Source: an uncultured Lachnobacterium sp.
GTDB taxonomy: Bacteria > Bacillota > Clostridia > Lachnospirales > Lachnospiraceae
Direction of reading: 5' to 3'
Length of the DNA: 64,000 nucleotides
Assembly (NCBI GenBank): GCA_937889225.1
Contig: CALAST010000079.1
Span: forward strand, 1-64,000
This document shows, piece by piece, positions 44,085-54,045 of the stretch. Under the pieces are notes generated by a model. It made no database searches. It was not told the DNA's origin and saw nothing but the letters and a program-made list of their open reading frames with translations. The stretch's first letter is position 1; the number at the start of each line of letters is the position of its first letter. The position numbers and the translations under genes are program-made.

Positions 44085-45041
44085 TCAATCTCCTGATGTT
44101 TCCGTGTTTGGCGTTGTTTGTGTGCCTTCTGTGGTTGTTGCGTTTTCTGTACCGGCATTTTCCGGAGTCGTAGTTTCACCACCCATTTCTTTGATACGGG
44201 TAATTACAAAAACATCCTCCAAGTGTGCGAAATCCACTACCGGAGTAATCGTTCCGCTTTTTGTCAGATTATTGGAACTATTTTCTATGGTAGAAATATA
44301 ACCAATTAAAATTCCCTGCTGATACTGGTCAGATACATAAGAAGTAATTACTTCATCTCCAACATTTACCTGATTATCCTCATCACGAAGCTCCGAAAAG
44401 GTAATCGTCATATCCGTATTCATACTTTGCAGATTGCCGCTTACATTAAAATTGTCGCCTGTATTGGCAACCGTAGCACTTACATTACTCATATCATTGA
44501 TAATGCTGCGTACCGTTGCATAATTTGGTCCGGCATCTGTGACAATGCCGACCAAACCGCTTCCGGCAATCACGTTCATGCCTTTTTCCACACCATGTTT
44601 TGTGCCGCGATTAATCGTAAATGTATCAAACCAGTTTCCGCTGTCCTTTGCAATTACACTGGCAGCCACTTTTTCATAATCAGGATATTTGGCATCTAAA
44701 TTATACAATTCACGCAGATTTTCCAATTCATATTGTTCCAATTTTGTTGTGATATTAAGGTTTGTAAGGTCTGCTACCTGTTTTTTTAATGCTTCATTTT
44801 CAGCTAACACATCGCTTAGTGTACGAAAGTCATTTGCCGTATCGAAAATCCATTCGCCTGTCGTATTGATGCCTTCCTGCATTGGGATGAAAACGTAGCC
44901 TGCAATGCTTTTTAATGGTCCGCCATTTAAATTAAAAATCAGACCAAGAAGAATGCCTGCAATACATATTCCTGTTAAAATCATCAGAGTAACTTTTGTT
45001 TGTAATTGTTTTTTCTTAATATTACGATATTTCTTTTTCAT
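44085..45041 (-). CDS. mreC: Rod-shape protein MreC
   Basis: The 318-residue protein has an N-terminal helix (about 16-36), a coiled coil (about 68-112; ENEALKKQVADLTNLNITTKLEQYELENLREL) and the two-barrel outer domain (VIAKDSGNWFDTFTINRGTKHGVEKGMNVI and VGDEVITSYVSDQYQQGILIGYI). The end is a disordered Thr-rich tail. It activates PBP2 in the elongasome. It begins 10 bases after mreB ends. Confidence 0.95.
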   Translation of the reverse strand: MKKKYRNIKKKQLQTKVTLMILTGICIAGILLGLIFNLNGGPLKSIAGYVFIPMQEGINTTGEWIFDTANDFRTLSDVLAENEALKKQVADLTNLNITTKLEQYELENLRELYNLDAKYPDYEKVAASVIAKDSGNWFDTFTINRGTKHGVEKGMNVIAGSGLVGIVTDAGPNYATVRSIINDMSNVSATVANTGDNFNVSGNLQSMNTDMTITFSELRDEDNQVNVGDEVITSYVSDQYQQGILIGYISTIENSSNNLTKSGTITPVVDFAHLEDVFVITRIKEMGGETTTPENAGTENATTTEGTQTTPNTETSGD

Positions 45042-45050
45042 AACCCCTCA

Positions 45051-46055
45051 TTACTTTTTCATAGTAAATGGCAATCTTTTAAATTTGGAATCAGAAACAA
45101 TCTTAACCAGACCACGTACTGCACTTTCATCAGGAGCATCTGTTGTGTTTACCCGAATGCCCGTAATAGATTCAAATAACTGGTCTAAATTATGAATCAT
45201 AGAACCGCCACCTGTGATATAAATTCCGGAATGGATAATGTCTTTTGCAAGTTCCGGTGGAGTTTTTTCTAATATCATTTTAATGGAAGTACAGATAGAT
45301 TCTAAATTGCTTTTCATAGCTTCATAGATAATCGCTGCACTAATTTCTACTTCAATTGGAAGCCCGCTTACAACATCTCTTCCTACGATAACCATTGTTT
45401 CAGTTCTTCCAGGAAGACCAGAACCTAAGGTTTCTTTTAATGCTTTTGCTGTTTTTTGACCGATAATCAAATTATATTCTTTACGAATAAAACTAATGAT
45501 AGATTCGTCTAATCGGTTTCCACCAAAATGCAACAAATCACTTAAAACAAGTCCGCCTAACGATAAAATAGAAATTTCTGTTGTATCTGCTCCCATATTG
45601 ACAATCATAATACCTGTTGGCTGATTTACATCTAAACCAAGCCCTACGGCATCTGCGATTGGTTTTTCACATAAAAGAATGCTCTTTGGACGCACTTTGC
45701 TCTTGTAAAAAATTTCATAAAAGGCACGTTTTTCTACATCTGTAATGTCAGTTGGAACAGCAACGACAAATTCAGACCCACGAAGTTTGGTTTTCATTTT
45801 TTCTTCTAAAAATGTGATAATCATGTTCTGTAAGTAATTATAGTCTGCAATCACACCACTTACTACCGGGAATACAACATGAATCGATTCCGGTGCTTTT
45901 TCATACATAGCATACGCTTCATCACCATAAGCATAAATCTGATTTTTATTGATGATTGCTACTGCATTGCTTTCTTTTAAAATTTTACCTGTGGATTTAC
46001 AAAAAATCTTAAAACTGCTTGTTCCAAGGTCAACGCCATAGATATTGTTGTTCAT
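45051..46055 (-). CDS. mreB: Actin-like rod-shape protein MreB
   Basis: The 334-residue protein has the actin-fold motifs: phosphate 1 (YGVDLGTSSFKIF, 5-17), phosphate 2 (NMGADTTEIS) and the adenosine loop (GIYITGGGSMI). It is placed in the mreB-mreC-mreD order after radC, typical for Firmicutes. It departs from the standard family: phosphate 2 is usually DIGGGTTE-like, and here it is NMGADTTE; phosphate 1 is usually GIDLGTAN-like. It is therefore a divergent MreB. It directs elongation complexes around the rod. Confidence 0.92.
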   Translation of the reverse strand: MNNNIYGVDLGTSSFKIFCKSTGKILKESNAVAIINKNQIYAYGDEAYAMYEKAPESIHVVFPVVSGVIADYNYLQNMIITFLEEKMKTKLRGSEFVVAVPTDITDVEKRAFYEIFYKSKVRPKSILLCEKPIADAVGLGLDVNQPTGIMIVNMGADTTEISILSLGGLVLSDLLHFGGNRLDESIISFIRKEYNLIIGQKTAKALKETLGSGLPGRTETMVIVGRDVVSGLPIEVEISAAIIYEAMKSNLESICTSIKMILEKTPPELAKDIIHSGIYITGGGSMIHNLDQLFESITGIRVNTTDAPDESAVRGLVKIVSDSKFKRLPFTMKK

Positions 46056-46073
46056 TTCCGTTCTCCTCTTTTC

Positions 46074-46769
46074 TTATGTTTCTAATTGATGATGTTCTTT
46101 GAAACTGTAATATCTCTTATCTCCGATAATGATGTGGTCTGCCATCTCAATATTCATCATAGTTGCATTATAGGCAATCCGCTTTGTAATCCGCAAATCA
46201 TCTTCACTTGGCGTAGGGTCGCCGCTTGGATGATTATGCAGCAGAATAAATAAAACGGCATTATGCATCAATGCTTTTCGGAAAATATCTCTGGGAGAAA
46301 CGTAAGCGAAATTCACACTTCCCATAGATATGATTTCATCAGCGATAAAATTACATTTTCCATCGAAAAATGCACAAACTAAAATTTCTTCGCTGCGATG
46401 ACGCATCTGTTCCATATAGTATTCTGCGATTGTGGACGGCATATTCATATTGAGACTGTAACCACTATGGGTTTTGGCGATACGTTTTGACAGTTCTGCG
46501 ACTGCTTTTAATTGAATCGCCTTTACTTTGCCAATGCCGGATATCTCTGTGAGTTCTTGAAAGGAACATGCATAAAGATTTAGCAGATTATTGTGATACC
46601 CTTGCAATAGCTTTCGGGCAATATCCAGCGACGTTTCTTTTTGCGTTCCTGATTTTAAAATAATGGCTAAAAGCTCTGCATCGGATAGGCTTTGCTCTCC
46701 ATATTTTAAAAATTTTTCATAAGGCCGTTCGGATTCCGGCAGGTTTTTCATAATAGTATGTTCTGACAT
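46074..46769 (-). CDS. radC: RadC-family (JAB/MPN) protein
   Basis: The 231-residue protein has a helix-hairpin-helix part (about 20-100, LTEISGIGKVKAIQL) and an MPN domain with the metal motif HNHPSGDPTPSEDD plus an upstream Glu. The link to repair in the old name is doubtful; the biochemical role is unknown. ATG 46769 follows AAAGGACAC. It sits next to mreB, as in most Firmicutes. Confidence 0.93.
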   Translation of the reverse strand: MSEHTIMKNLPESERPYEKFLKYGEQSLSDAELLAIILKSGTQKETSLDIARKLLQGYHNNLLNLYACSFQELTEISGIGKVKAIQLKAVAELSKRIAKTHSGYSLNMNMPSTIAEYYMEQMRHRSEEILVCAFFDGKCNFIADEIISMGSVNFAYVSPRDIFRKALMHNAVLFILLHNHPSGDPTPSEDDLRITKRIAYNATMMNIEMADHIIIGDKRYYSFKEHHQLET

Positions 46770-46814
46770 AGTGTCCTTTCTGCTCTCCCAAGACACTATT
46801 TAATGATAACACAT

Positions 46815-48104
46815 CTAGTCAAGCTTAACAAGTTCACGCTCATAAAGTTTTTGTAAACTCATTAAAATTCCAAATTTTGCATGGTACCAAGTAAGTCCCC
46901 CTTGGAAATATACAGCATATGGTTCTTTTATTGGTCCGTCTGCGGAAAGTTCAATAGAAGAACCCTGTACAAATGCACCTGCTGCCATAATGACATCGCT
47001 GTCATATCCCGGCATTGCCCATGGTTCCGGTGTCACATAGCTGTCTACCGGTGCTGCTGCCTGAATACCTTCACAGAATGCACACATTGCCTCTTTGTTG
47101 CCAAATTCGACAGCCTGAATAATATCGTGGCGGCTCTCATTTCCGGTTGGCACAACTTTAAAACCAAGCTTTTCATAAATCTTCGCTGCAAAGATAGCTC
47201 CCTTTAATGCACCTGCCGTAACCGTTGGTGCAAGGAAAAATCCTTGATAAAAGGACTGAATCACGCCAAGCGACGCTCCCACTTCTTTTCCAAGTCCCGG
47301 AGATGTCAAGCGATATGCGGCATTTTCCACACACTCTTTTTTTCCGGCAATATAACCGCCGATTGGGGCAAGTCCGCCACCCGGATTTTTAATGAGTGAG
47401 CCAACTATCATATCAGCTCCAACCTCTAACGGTTCTTTTTCTTCTACAAATTCACCATAGCAGTTATCTACCATGCAGATAATATCCGGCTTAATGTTTT
47501 TGATAAAGGAAATAAGTTCCCCAATGCGGTCTACGGAAAGTGTTGGTCTTGTCGCATACCCTTTCGAACGCTGAATGGTCACAAGGCGAGTACGTTCATT
47601 AATGGCATTTTTAATTCCTTCCCAGTCAAAACCGCCATCTTCCAAAAGGTCTACTTGTGCATAGGTAATGCCATACTCGTCAAGAGAGCCTTTCGATGGT
47701 CGAATCCCAATGACTTCTTCTAACGTGTCATATGGTTTTCCGACAGGGGATAACAATTCATCTCCCGGACGTAAATTCGACATTAACGCAAGGGCTAATG
47801 CATGTGTTCCGCAAGTAATCTGCGGACGTACCAAAGCATCTTCTCCCTTAAAACAATCTGCGTAAACACGTTCCAAAGTATCACGACCTAAATCATTGTA
47901 TCCGTAACCGGAAGATTGATTAAAACATTCCGCACTTACGCGATTTTTTTGTAATGCATGAAGTACCTTTAATTGATTCATTTCTGCTGTTGCATCAATT
48001 GCTTCAAAACGTTCCTTTAATTCATTTTCTATTTGAGAGCCAAATGCGATAACTTCATCACATAGTCCAAGCTCTTTATACTGTTGTAATAAATATGGAT
48101 TCAT
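46815..48104 (-). CDS. Methionine-gamma-lyase-like PLP protein (aluminium-resistance family)
   Basis: The 429-residue protein fits PF06838: CFNQSSGYGYNDLGRDTLERVYADCF near 60, RPQITCGTHALALAL, MVDNCYGEFVE, and the PLP-lysine region SLIKNPGGGLAPIGGYIAG. The family was first called aluminium resistance protein; most are probable Cys/Met-type C-S lyases. It is next to miaA in many Clostridia, often with hfq between; hfq is missing here and a broken GNAT gene stands in that place. Confidence 0.9.
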   Translation of the reverse strand: MNPYLLQQYKELGLCDEVIAFGSQIENELKERFEAIDATAEMNQLKVLHALQKNRVSAECFNQSSGYGYNDLGRDTLERVYADCFKGEDALVRPQITCGTHALALALMSNLRPGDELLSPVGKPYDTLEEVIGIRPSKGSLDEYGITYAQVDLLEDGGFDWEGIKNAINERTRLVTIQRSKGYATRPTLSVDRIGELISFIKNIKPDIICMVDNCYGEFVEEKEPLEVGADMIVGSLIKNPGGGLAPIGGYIAGKKECVENAAYRLTSPGLGKEVGASLGVIQSFYQGFFLAPTVTAGALKGAIFAAKIYEKLGFKVVPTGNESRHDIIQAVEFGNKEAMCAFCEGIQAAAPVDSYVTPEPWAMPGYDSDVIMAAGAFVQGSSIELSADGPIKEPYAVYFQGGLTWYHAKFGILMSLQKLYERELVKLD

Positions 48105-48140
48105 AGTGGTTCTTCTTTCTAAGTTGTTTATTTTGTAAAT

Positions 48141-48306
48141 TTATACTTCCAAATGTCTTTCTGCTACCACAATCATAATACTATCTTGAGCTACTTCTGT
48201 TACATCTTGAAATTGATTTTTTTCCAAAAATGTTTCGACTGTGGATTTTCTCTTTCGTAACCAAGTCGTACTTTTTCAAAGCCGACAGATTTTAAATATT
48301 CAAAAA
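48141..48306 (-). pseudogene. GNAT acetyltransferase C-terminal remnant
   Basis: Read on the minus strand, the stretch gives VLFEYLKSVGFEKVRLGYERENPQSKHFW, typical of the last third of a GNAT domain (NPxSxxFW, acetyl-CoA-side helix). A frame slip near 48228-48235 then leads to FQDVTEVAQDSIMIVVAERHLEV and a stop at 48141-48143. No N-terminal part exists because miaA ends at 48328. So this is a remnant with a deletion and a frameshift. Confidence 0.6.
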
Positions 48307-48327
48307 GAACAGAAACTATTCATCGTC

Positions 48328-49278
48328 TCATTTATAAATTTCTCTTTCTTTCAATATTTTCTTCATCTCCAAGAGAATTTTTTCATCATCATAGTCATAT
48401 TCCGATTTGTCAATCCATACAACATCCCGTTCTCTTCGAAACCAAGTAAGCTGTCGTTTGGCAAAGTGTCTGGTTTCTCGTTTTAAAATATAAATGGCTT
48501 CTTCCAAAGAATATTTGCCATCCAAATAATTTAAAATTTCCTTATAACCAAGCCCTTGCATCGATACCATACCTTGATGATAGCCCATTTCTTTTAATTT
48601 CTTTACTTCCTCCAAAAGTCCGTTTTGCACCATAAGGTCAACACGTTTATCAATACGCTCGTACAAAAGCTCACGTTTATCTGTTAGGACAAAATAGGCA
48701 TGATTATATGGAGATTCTTTCCTATGTTCTTCTTCATTATGCAAGGAAATCGGTTTACCTGTCAATTTATAAAATTCCAATGCACGAATCACACGTTTCA
48801 CATTGTTTGCATGGATAATTTCCGCAGAAATCGGGTCAACTTCCTTTAATTTTTCATGCAAAGCCTCGTTTCCATGCTCATTTGCAAAGACTTCAAGCTC
48901 TTTGCGATAGGCTTCATCACAATCTTGGTTATCAAAATTGATATCGTATAACAAGGCCTGAATATAAAAGCCTGTTCCACCTACAATCACAGGGATTTTT
49001 CCCTGTGCGTAAATTTCTTCCATGGCTTCTTTTGCCATTTGCTGAAAACGAACAATGTTAAATTCTTCTTCCGGCATAAGCTCATCTACAAGATAATGCG
49101 TTACACCGTCCATTTCTTCTTTTGTTATTTTTGCCGAGCCGATATCCATATATTTATAAACCTGCATGGAATCCGCTGAAATAATCGAACCATTAACCAT
49201 TTTCGCAAGGGCGATGGAAAGTGCGGTTTTTCCGACTGCAGTAGGACCGGATAAAATAATAATAGGTCTTTTTGTCAT
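48328..49278 (-). CDS. miaA: tRNA dimethylallyltransferase
   Basis: The 316-residue enzyme has the P-loop GPTAVGKTALS (11-21), SADSMQVYKYMDIGSAKIT, VGGTGFYIQALLYD and the C-terminal KRETRHFAKRQLTWFRRE. It adds dimethylallyl to A37 of tRNAs that read codons beginning with U. Start overlaps the mutL stop (TAATG). Confidence 0.97.
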   Translation of the reverse strand: MTKRPIIILSGPTAVGKTALSIALAKMVNGSIISADSMQVYKYMDIGSAKITKEEMDGVTHYLVDELMPEEEFNIVRFQQMAKEAMEEIYAQGKIPVIVGGTGFYIQALLYDINFDNQDCDEAYRKELEVFANEHGNEALHEKLKEVDPISAEIIHANNVKRVIRALEFYKLTGKPISLHNEEEHRKESPYNHAYFVLTDKRELLYERIDKRVDLMVQNGLLEEVKKLKEMGYHQGMVSMQGLGYKEILNYLDGKYSLEEAIYILKRETRHFAKRQLTWFRRERDVVWIDKSEYDYDDEKILLEMKKILKEREIYK

Positions 49279-51329
49279 TAGACTATCCTCTTAAATTTCT
49301 TTTCTATTTCATATTTGCTCATGGAAATAATCGTCGGTCTTCCATGAGGGCAGTTGTATGGGTTCTCCAAAGACAGTAATTCCTCTGCTAAAGCATCAAA
49401 TTCTTGAAAGTTAAGCGTTTGATTTCCTTTTACGGCAGCTTTACAGGACATAGAAGCTACCTTTTCCAGAATTAATTCCGGTGTGGCTTTTCCGGAAATA
49501 TTAGAAAAATCATCCAACATTTCAATAAATAAATCCTTCATATCCACATGATATAAATTAGCCGGAACAGCACTTATCATATATTCCTTTCCGCCAAATG
49601 ACTCGACTTCATATCCCATTTTTTCTAATTGAGGGCGGTATTTTTCAAGCATCAGAATTTCGTTTGCATCCAAACTAAACACGATAGGCGGACTGATAAT
49701 CTGGGAAGTGTATTCTTTTTCCTTTAAAGTTGCCATGGTGCGTTCATACAATACTTTTTCGTGAGCCGCATGCTGGTCAATGATGAACAGCTTGTCCTCA
49801 TATTCCACCAGCCAGTAAGTCTTAAAAAGCTGTCCGATAACATGGTGTTTTTTACGAGCATCTTTGGTAAGGAAGTTGGGGCTGAATTGGTCAAGCGTAA
49901 GTTCCTCGTAAATGCTAGGTTCGTGTACTTGCTTATTTACAGATGAATTTGCATCATGTTCATATGAATTTTCATTATTTGTCACATTTTCTAATTTCTC
50001 ACTATATACATCCCTATCTTGATGTAAACTCACATGATGGGATGCATATTCGTGATTCTGTGCAACTCTATCATTGAACTCCTGTTGTGCAGCAGTTTTC
50101 TTATATTCATTTTGACTTCCAACGTATACGCTCTTTCTATCGAAAACCTGACTGGAACCGCTTGGAAACCTATCTGAATATCTGTCAGGATATTTCCTTT
50201 CATAAGGACTATCCTTAGAAACTGCATTTCGTATATCGTTAAGCCTGCGTTTCTCAAATGGTTCAGGAATGGATTCTTTATATTCAGGAACGGGTTTTGC
50301 ATGTTTCTTTTCTTCCGTTACCGGTACTTCCGGTATCATCTCTTTTTGCAATAATACATCCCGAAGTCCTTCCCATAGTTTTTTATAAACCTCAATATTG
50401 TTATCAAAGCGAAGTTCCATTTTCGTCGGATGTACATTTACATCCAATGTTTCTCCTTTAAATGTAAAATAAAGAACGCAAAATGGATATTGGTGCTGCA
50501 TCAGAAAGCTTTTATAGGCTTCTTCTATTGCTTTCGACAATAGAGAGCTTTTTATATATCGTCCATTGATAAAATAAATCTCAAAATTGCGGTTTCCCCG
50601 ATTAATCGTAGGTTTTCCGATATAGCCGGTTACGGAAAACAATTCGTTTTGCAATTCAACAGAAAGGACGGAAGAAGCAAATTCCCGACCAAACACATGA
50701 TAAATCAAGTCTTTGATATTTCCATTTCCTGATGTGTGCAGTTTGGTTTGATTGTTCTGAATAAACTTAAAGGAGATATTCGGGTGCGAAAGAGCCAGTT
50801 TCTCTACCATATCCGCAATATACGAACCTTCTGTTTGTGCGGTTTTTAAAAATTTTCTGCGGGCAGGTGTATTAAAAAATAAGTCTTTTACTAAAAATGT
50901 TGTTCCCTCAGGTGCACCAACCTCTTCTACTGCAATTTCCTTAGAGCCTTCAATCTGATAACGTATGCCTGTTAAGGCATTTGGCGTTTTTGTAATAAGC
51001 TCCACTCTTGACACCGCGGCAATGCTTGATAATGCCTCCCCACGAAATCCCAAAGAAGACACGCAAAGTAAATCTTCTACGTTTCGGATTTTGCTGGTAG
51101 AATGACGTAAAAAAGCAAGAGGAACTTCTTTTGCATCAATACCGTACCCATTGTCGGAAATACGAATAAAAGAAATGCCGCCTTCTTTGATTTCTACGGT
51201 AATCGCAGTTGCATTTGCATCAATGGCATTTTCCACAAGTTCTTTCACAACAGAAGCAGGTCGTTCAATGACCTCCCCTGCTGCAATTTTGTCAATGGTA
51301 TCTTGACTAAGTAAAGCTATTTTTGACAT
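49278..51329 (-). CDS. mutL: DNA mismatch repair protein MutL
   Basis: The 683-residue protein has the GHKL ATPase N-terminus (IAAGEVIERPASVVKELVENAIDA in part, near 13-36; GFRGEALSSI near 95), a variable linker (about 335-480) and the C-terminal endonuclease domain with the metal motif DQHAAHEKVLYE, SCKAAVKGNQ and CPHGRPT. The DQHA(X)2E(X)4E motif means this MutL can nick DNA, as expected where MutH is missing. ATG 51329 (8 bases after AAGGA) is preferred to 51335. Confidence 0.97.
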   Translation of the reverse strand: MSKIALLSQDTIDKIAAGEVIERPASVVKELVENAIDANATAITVEIKEGGISFIRISDNGYGIDAKEVPLAFLRHSTSKIRNVEDLLCVSSLGFRGEALSSIAAVSRVELITKTPNALTGIRYQIEGSKEIAVEEVGAPEGTTFLVKDLFFNTPARRKFLKTAQTEGSYIADMVEKLALSHPNISFKFIQNNQTKLHTSGNGNIKDLIYHVFGREFASSVLSVELQNELFSVTGYIGKPTINRGNRNFEIYFINGRYIKSSLLSKAIEEAYKSFLMQHQYPFCVLYFTFKGETLDVNVHPTKMELRFDNNIEVYKKLWEGLRDVLLQKEMIPEVPVTEEKKHAKPVPEYKESIPEPFEKRRLNDIRNAVSKDSPYERKYPDRYSDRFPSGSSQVFDRKSVYVGSQNEYKKTAAQQEFNDRVAQNHEYASHHVSLHQDRDVYSEKLENVTNNENSYEHDANSSVNKQVHEPSIYEELTLDQFSPNFLTKDARKKHHVIGQLFKTYWLVEYEDKLFIIDQHAAHEKVLYERTMATLKEKEYTSQIISPPIVFSLDANEILMLEKYRPQLEKMGYEVESFGGKEYMISAVPANLYHVDMKDLFIEMLDDFSNISGKATPELILEKVASMSCKAAVKGNQTLNFQEFDALAEELLSLENPYNCPHGRPTIISMSKYEIEKKFKRIV

Positions 51330-51342
51330 AAACATTCCTTTT

Positions 51343-53997
51343 CTACCAACGGTTTTTTACCTTGTTTTGTAAGTCATATAATTTATTTAACGCTTCAAGT
51401 GGCGTAAGATTTCCAATGTCCACATTTCGAAGCTCATTGATAATGTCATCATCTTTTATCGTATCAAATAAAGACATCTGCGTCAAATCCACTTCATCCA
51501 GATGTTCTTTTTTCTTTTTCTTATGTGTAGTATCAATGGAAATATTACGAACAACATCAGTAATATCATGCGAAATCAATTCGTTCACGATTTCCTTTGC
51601 ACGTTCAATCACGCTATCCGGAAGTCCGGCTAATTTTGCAACCTGAATTCCATAACTTTTATCTGCACCACCCTTTACAATCTTTCGAAGGAAAACAATA
51701 TCGTCGCCTTTTTCTTTTACGGCAATACAATAATTATTTACCCCATTCAATTTACCTTCTAACTCTGTCAATTCATGATAATGCGTAGCAAACAACGTTT
51801 TTGCACCAATTAAACGAGTGTTGCTGATATGCTCAACAACTGCCCACGCAATGCTTAGACCATCAAACGTACTTGTTCCTCTGCCGATTTCATCTAAAAT
51901 AAGCAAAGAATTTGATGTAGCATTTCGCAAAATATTTGCCACTTCATTCATTTCCACCATAAACGTACTTTGACCCGAGGCCAAATCGTCGGATGCACCG
52001 ACTCTCGTAAAAATACGGTCTACAATGCCAATATTTGCAGCACTTGCCGGAACAAAACTTCCAATTTGTGCCATAAGAACAATTAAAGCAGTCTGTCGCA
52101 TATACGTGGATTTTCCAGCCATATTCGGACCTGTAATAATCGCAATGCGATGACGGTTATTATCCAGATACGTATCATTATCAATAAACATATCATTAGT
52201 AATCATTTTCTCCACAACCGGATGGCGGCCATTTTTGATTTCCAAAAGACCGCTTTCATTAATCTTTGGCTTACAGTAATTATTCTGGCTTGCAACCAAA
52301 GCAAGAGAAACAAATGTATCAATTTTTGCAATGGCTTTTGCAGAAGATTGAATACGTCCGACATTATCGGAAATATGGGATAAAATTTCCTTATAAAGCT
52401 CGTATTCCAAACCAAAAAGACGTTCTTCTGAGCCTAAAATAGAGTCTTCTAACTCCTTTAATTCCGGTGTAATATAACGCTCAGCATTCGTGAGTGTTTG
52501 TTTTCTGACATAATAATCCGGCACCATATTTTTGAAAGAATTTGTAACTTCCAAATAGTAGCCGAATACTTTATTGTATTTGATGCGTAAGTTTCGAATA
52601 CCGGTCTTTTCCCTCTCCGAAGCCTCTAACTGGGCAAGCCATGACTTTCCCTTTGTTTTTGCATTTCGAAGATGGTCTACTTCTTCATGATAGCCTTCTT
52701 TTATGATATCGCCTTCCCGAACGGTAATCGGAGGTTCTTCTTGGATGGAGTTCTCTAAAAGTTCATAAATATCCTTTAATTCATCCAGTTCTTCAAAAAT
52801 TTCTTCTGCAAGTTCTCCTTTTAACTCCGATAGCAACATCTTAATGGGAGGAATCATTTTCAAGGAATTACGGAATGCAAGCAAGTCTCTTGGATTTGCA
52901 GTCTGATATGCGATTCGCGTAATCAAACGTTCCAAATCATAAATAGGAGCAAGGTATTCCCGTAATTCTTCTCTTGTAATTTCCTGTTTATTTAAATTTA
53001 AAATAAGTTCCTGACGTTTTAAGATTTCTTTTTTATCTACAAGCGGCTGCTCTACATAAGAACGCAGTAAACGTGCTCCCATTGCAGTTTTCGTTTTATC
53101 AAGAACCCACAACAAAGAACCTCGTTTTTGTTTGTCACGCATTGTTTCCACAAGCTCTAAATTTCGTCTGGAAGAGCTGTCAATAATCATATACTTTCCA
53201 ATGGAATACGGATGAATTGCCAAAATATTCGACAGCGAATTTTTCTGTGTCTCATATAAATATTTCAGCAACGCCCCAGAAGCTACAATTCCGCAATTGT
53301 AATCTGCAAGACCTAAGGCTTCCAAGGTATGAATCTTAAAATGAGAAAGCAAGACTTCTTTTGCCAAATCGTCCCCAAAATACCAGCTTTCCAATGTGGA
53401 AATTGCAATTCCAAGGCGATTTTTAATATCAGAAATATCAACGCCGCTCATATAAAAAGCCTCATTGCAGATAATTTCCGATGGCATAAATTTATTTAAT
53501 TCATCCAAAAGTTTTCGTTCCGAATCTAATTCCGTTACGAAAAAATCCCCTGTGGTCACATCAGCTATCGAAATTCCGTATTTGTCAACAGAATACACGA
53601 TGGACATCAGATAATTATTTTTGCTTTCATCCAAAGACTGCATATCCATATTTGTACCTGGCGTGGCAACACGGATAACTTCACGTTTTACAATGCCTTT
53701 TGCAGTTTTTGGGTCTTCTACCTGTTCGCAAATGGCTACTTTATGCCCCTTTTGCACCAATCTGTTTATATATGTATCTGCAGCATGAAACGGTACGCCA
53801 CACATTGGTGCACGTTCTTCTAAGCCACAGCTTTTTCCTGTTAATGTAAGTTCTAATTCTTTTGACACTATGATTGCATCATCAAAGAACATTTCATAAA
53901 AATCGCCCAATCGATAAAACAAAAGGCAATCTTTATATTCTTCTTTTGTCTGTACATAATGCTGCATCATCGGTGACAATTGTGAAATATCAATCAC
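51343..53997 (-). CDS. mutS: DNA mismatch repair protein MutS
   Basis: The 884-residue protein has the mismatch-binding N-terminus (the F-x-E motif in YRLGDFYEMFFDDA, Phe-Tyr-Glu near 32-34), lever and clamp domains, and the ABC ATPase with GPNMAGKSTYMRQ (Walker A), DEIGRGTSTFDG and ATHYHELTELE. It starts the mutS-mutL-miaA operon. Confidence 0.98.
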   Translation of the reverse strand: MIDISQLSPMMQHYVQTKEEYKDCLLFYRLGDFYEMFFDDAIIVSKELELTLTGKSCGLEERAPMCGVPFHAADTYINRLVQKGHKVAICEQVEDPKTAKGIVKREVIRVATPGTNMDMQSLDESKNNYLMSIVYSVDKYGISIADVTTGDFFVTELDSERKLLDELNKFMPSEIICNEAFYMSGVDISDIKNRLGIAISTLESWYFGDDLAKEVLLSHFKIHTLEALGLADYNCGIVASGALLKYLYETQKNSLSNILAIHPYSIGKYMIIDSSSRRNLELVETMRDKQKRGSLLWVLDKTKTAMGARLLRSYVEQPLVDKKEILKRQELILNLNKQEITREELREYLAPIYDLERLITRIAYQTANPRDLLAFRNSLKMIPPIKMLLSELKGELAEEIFEELDELKDIYELLENSIQEEPPITVREGDIIKEGYHEEVDHLRNAKTKGKSWLAQLEASEREKTGIRNLRIKYNKVFGYYLEVTNSFKNMVPDYYVRKQTLTNAERYITPELKELEDSILGSEERLFGLEYELYKEILSHISDNVGRIQSSAKAIAKIDTFVSLALVASQNNYCKPKINESGLLEIKNGRHPVVEKMITNDMFIDNDTYLDNNRHRIAIITGPNMAGKSTYMRQTALIVLMAQIGSFVPASAANIGIVDRIFTRVGASDDLASGQSTFMVEMNEVANILRNATSNSLLILDEIGRGTSTFDGLSIAWAVVEHISNTRLIGAKTLFATHYHELTELEGKLNGVNNYCIAVKEKGDDIVFLRKIVKGGADKSYGIQVAKLAGLPDSVIERAKEIVNELISHDITDVVRNISIDTTHKKKKKEHLDEVDLTQMSLFDTIKDDDIINELRNVDIGNLTPLEALNKLYDLQNKVKNRW

Positions 53998-54045
53998 TAC
54001 TTTGTCCTCTTTCTAATATTGTTATACCATTTCTTGTTCGTATTT

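Noticed and set aside
44084..44182. N-terminal extension of MreD rich in Gln/Lys
   Set aside because: It is the mreC end read in another frame; AGGAGA precedes ATG 44083.
43893..44301. Plus-strand frames opposite mreC, mreD and PBP2
   Set aside because: Shadows of minus-strand coding, without ribosome sites or recognisable families.
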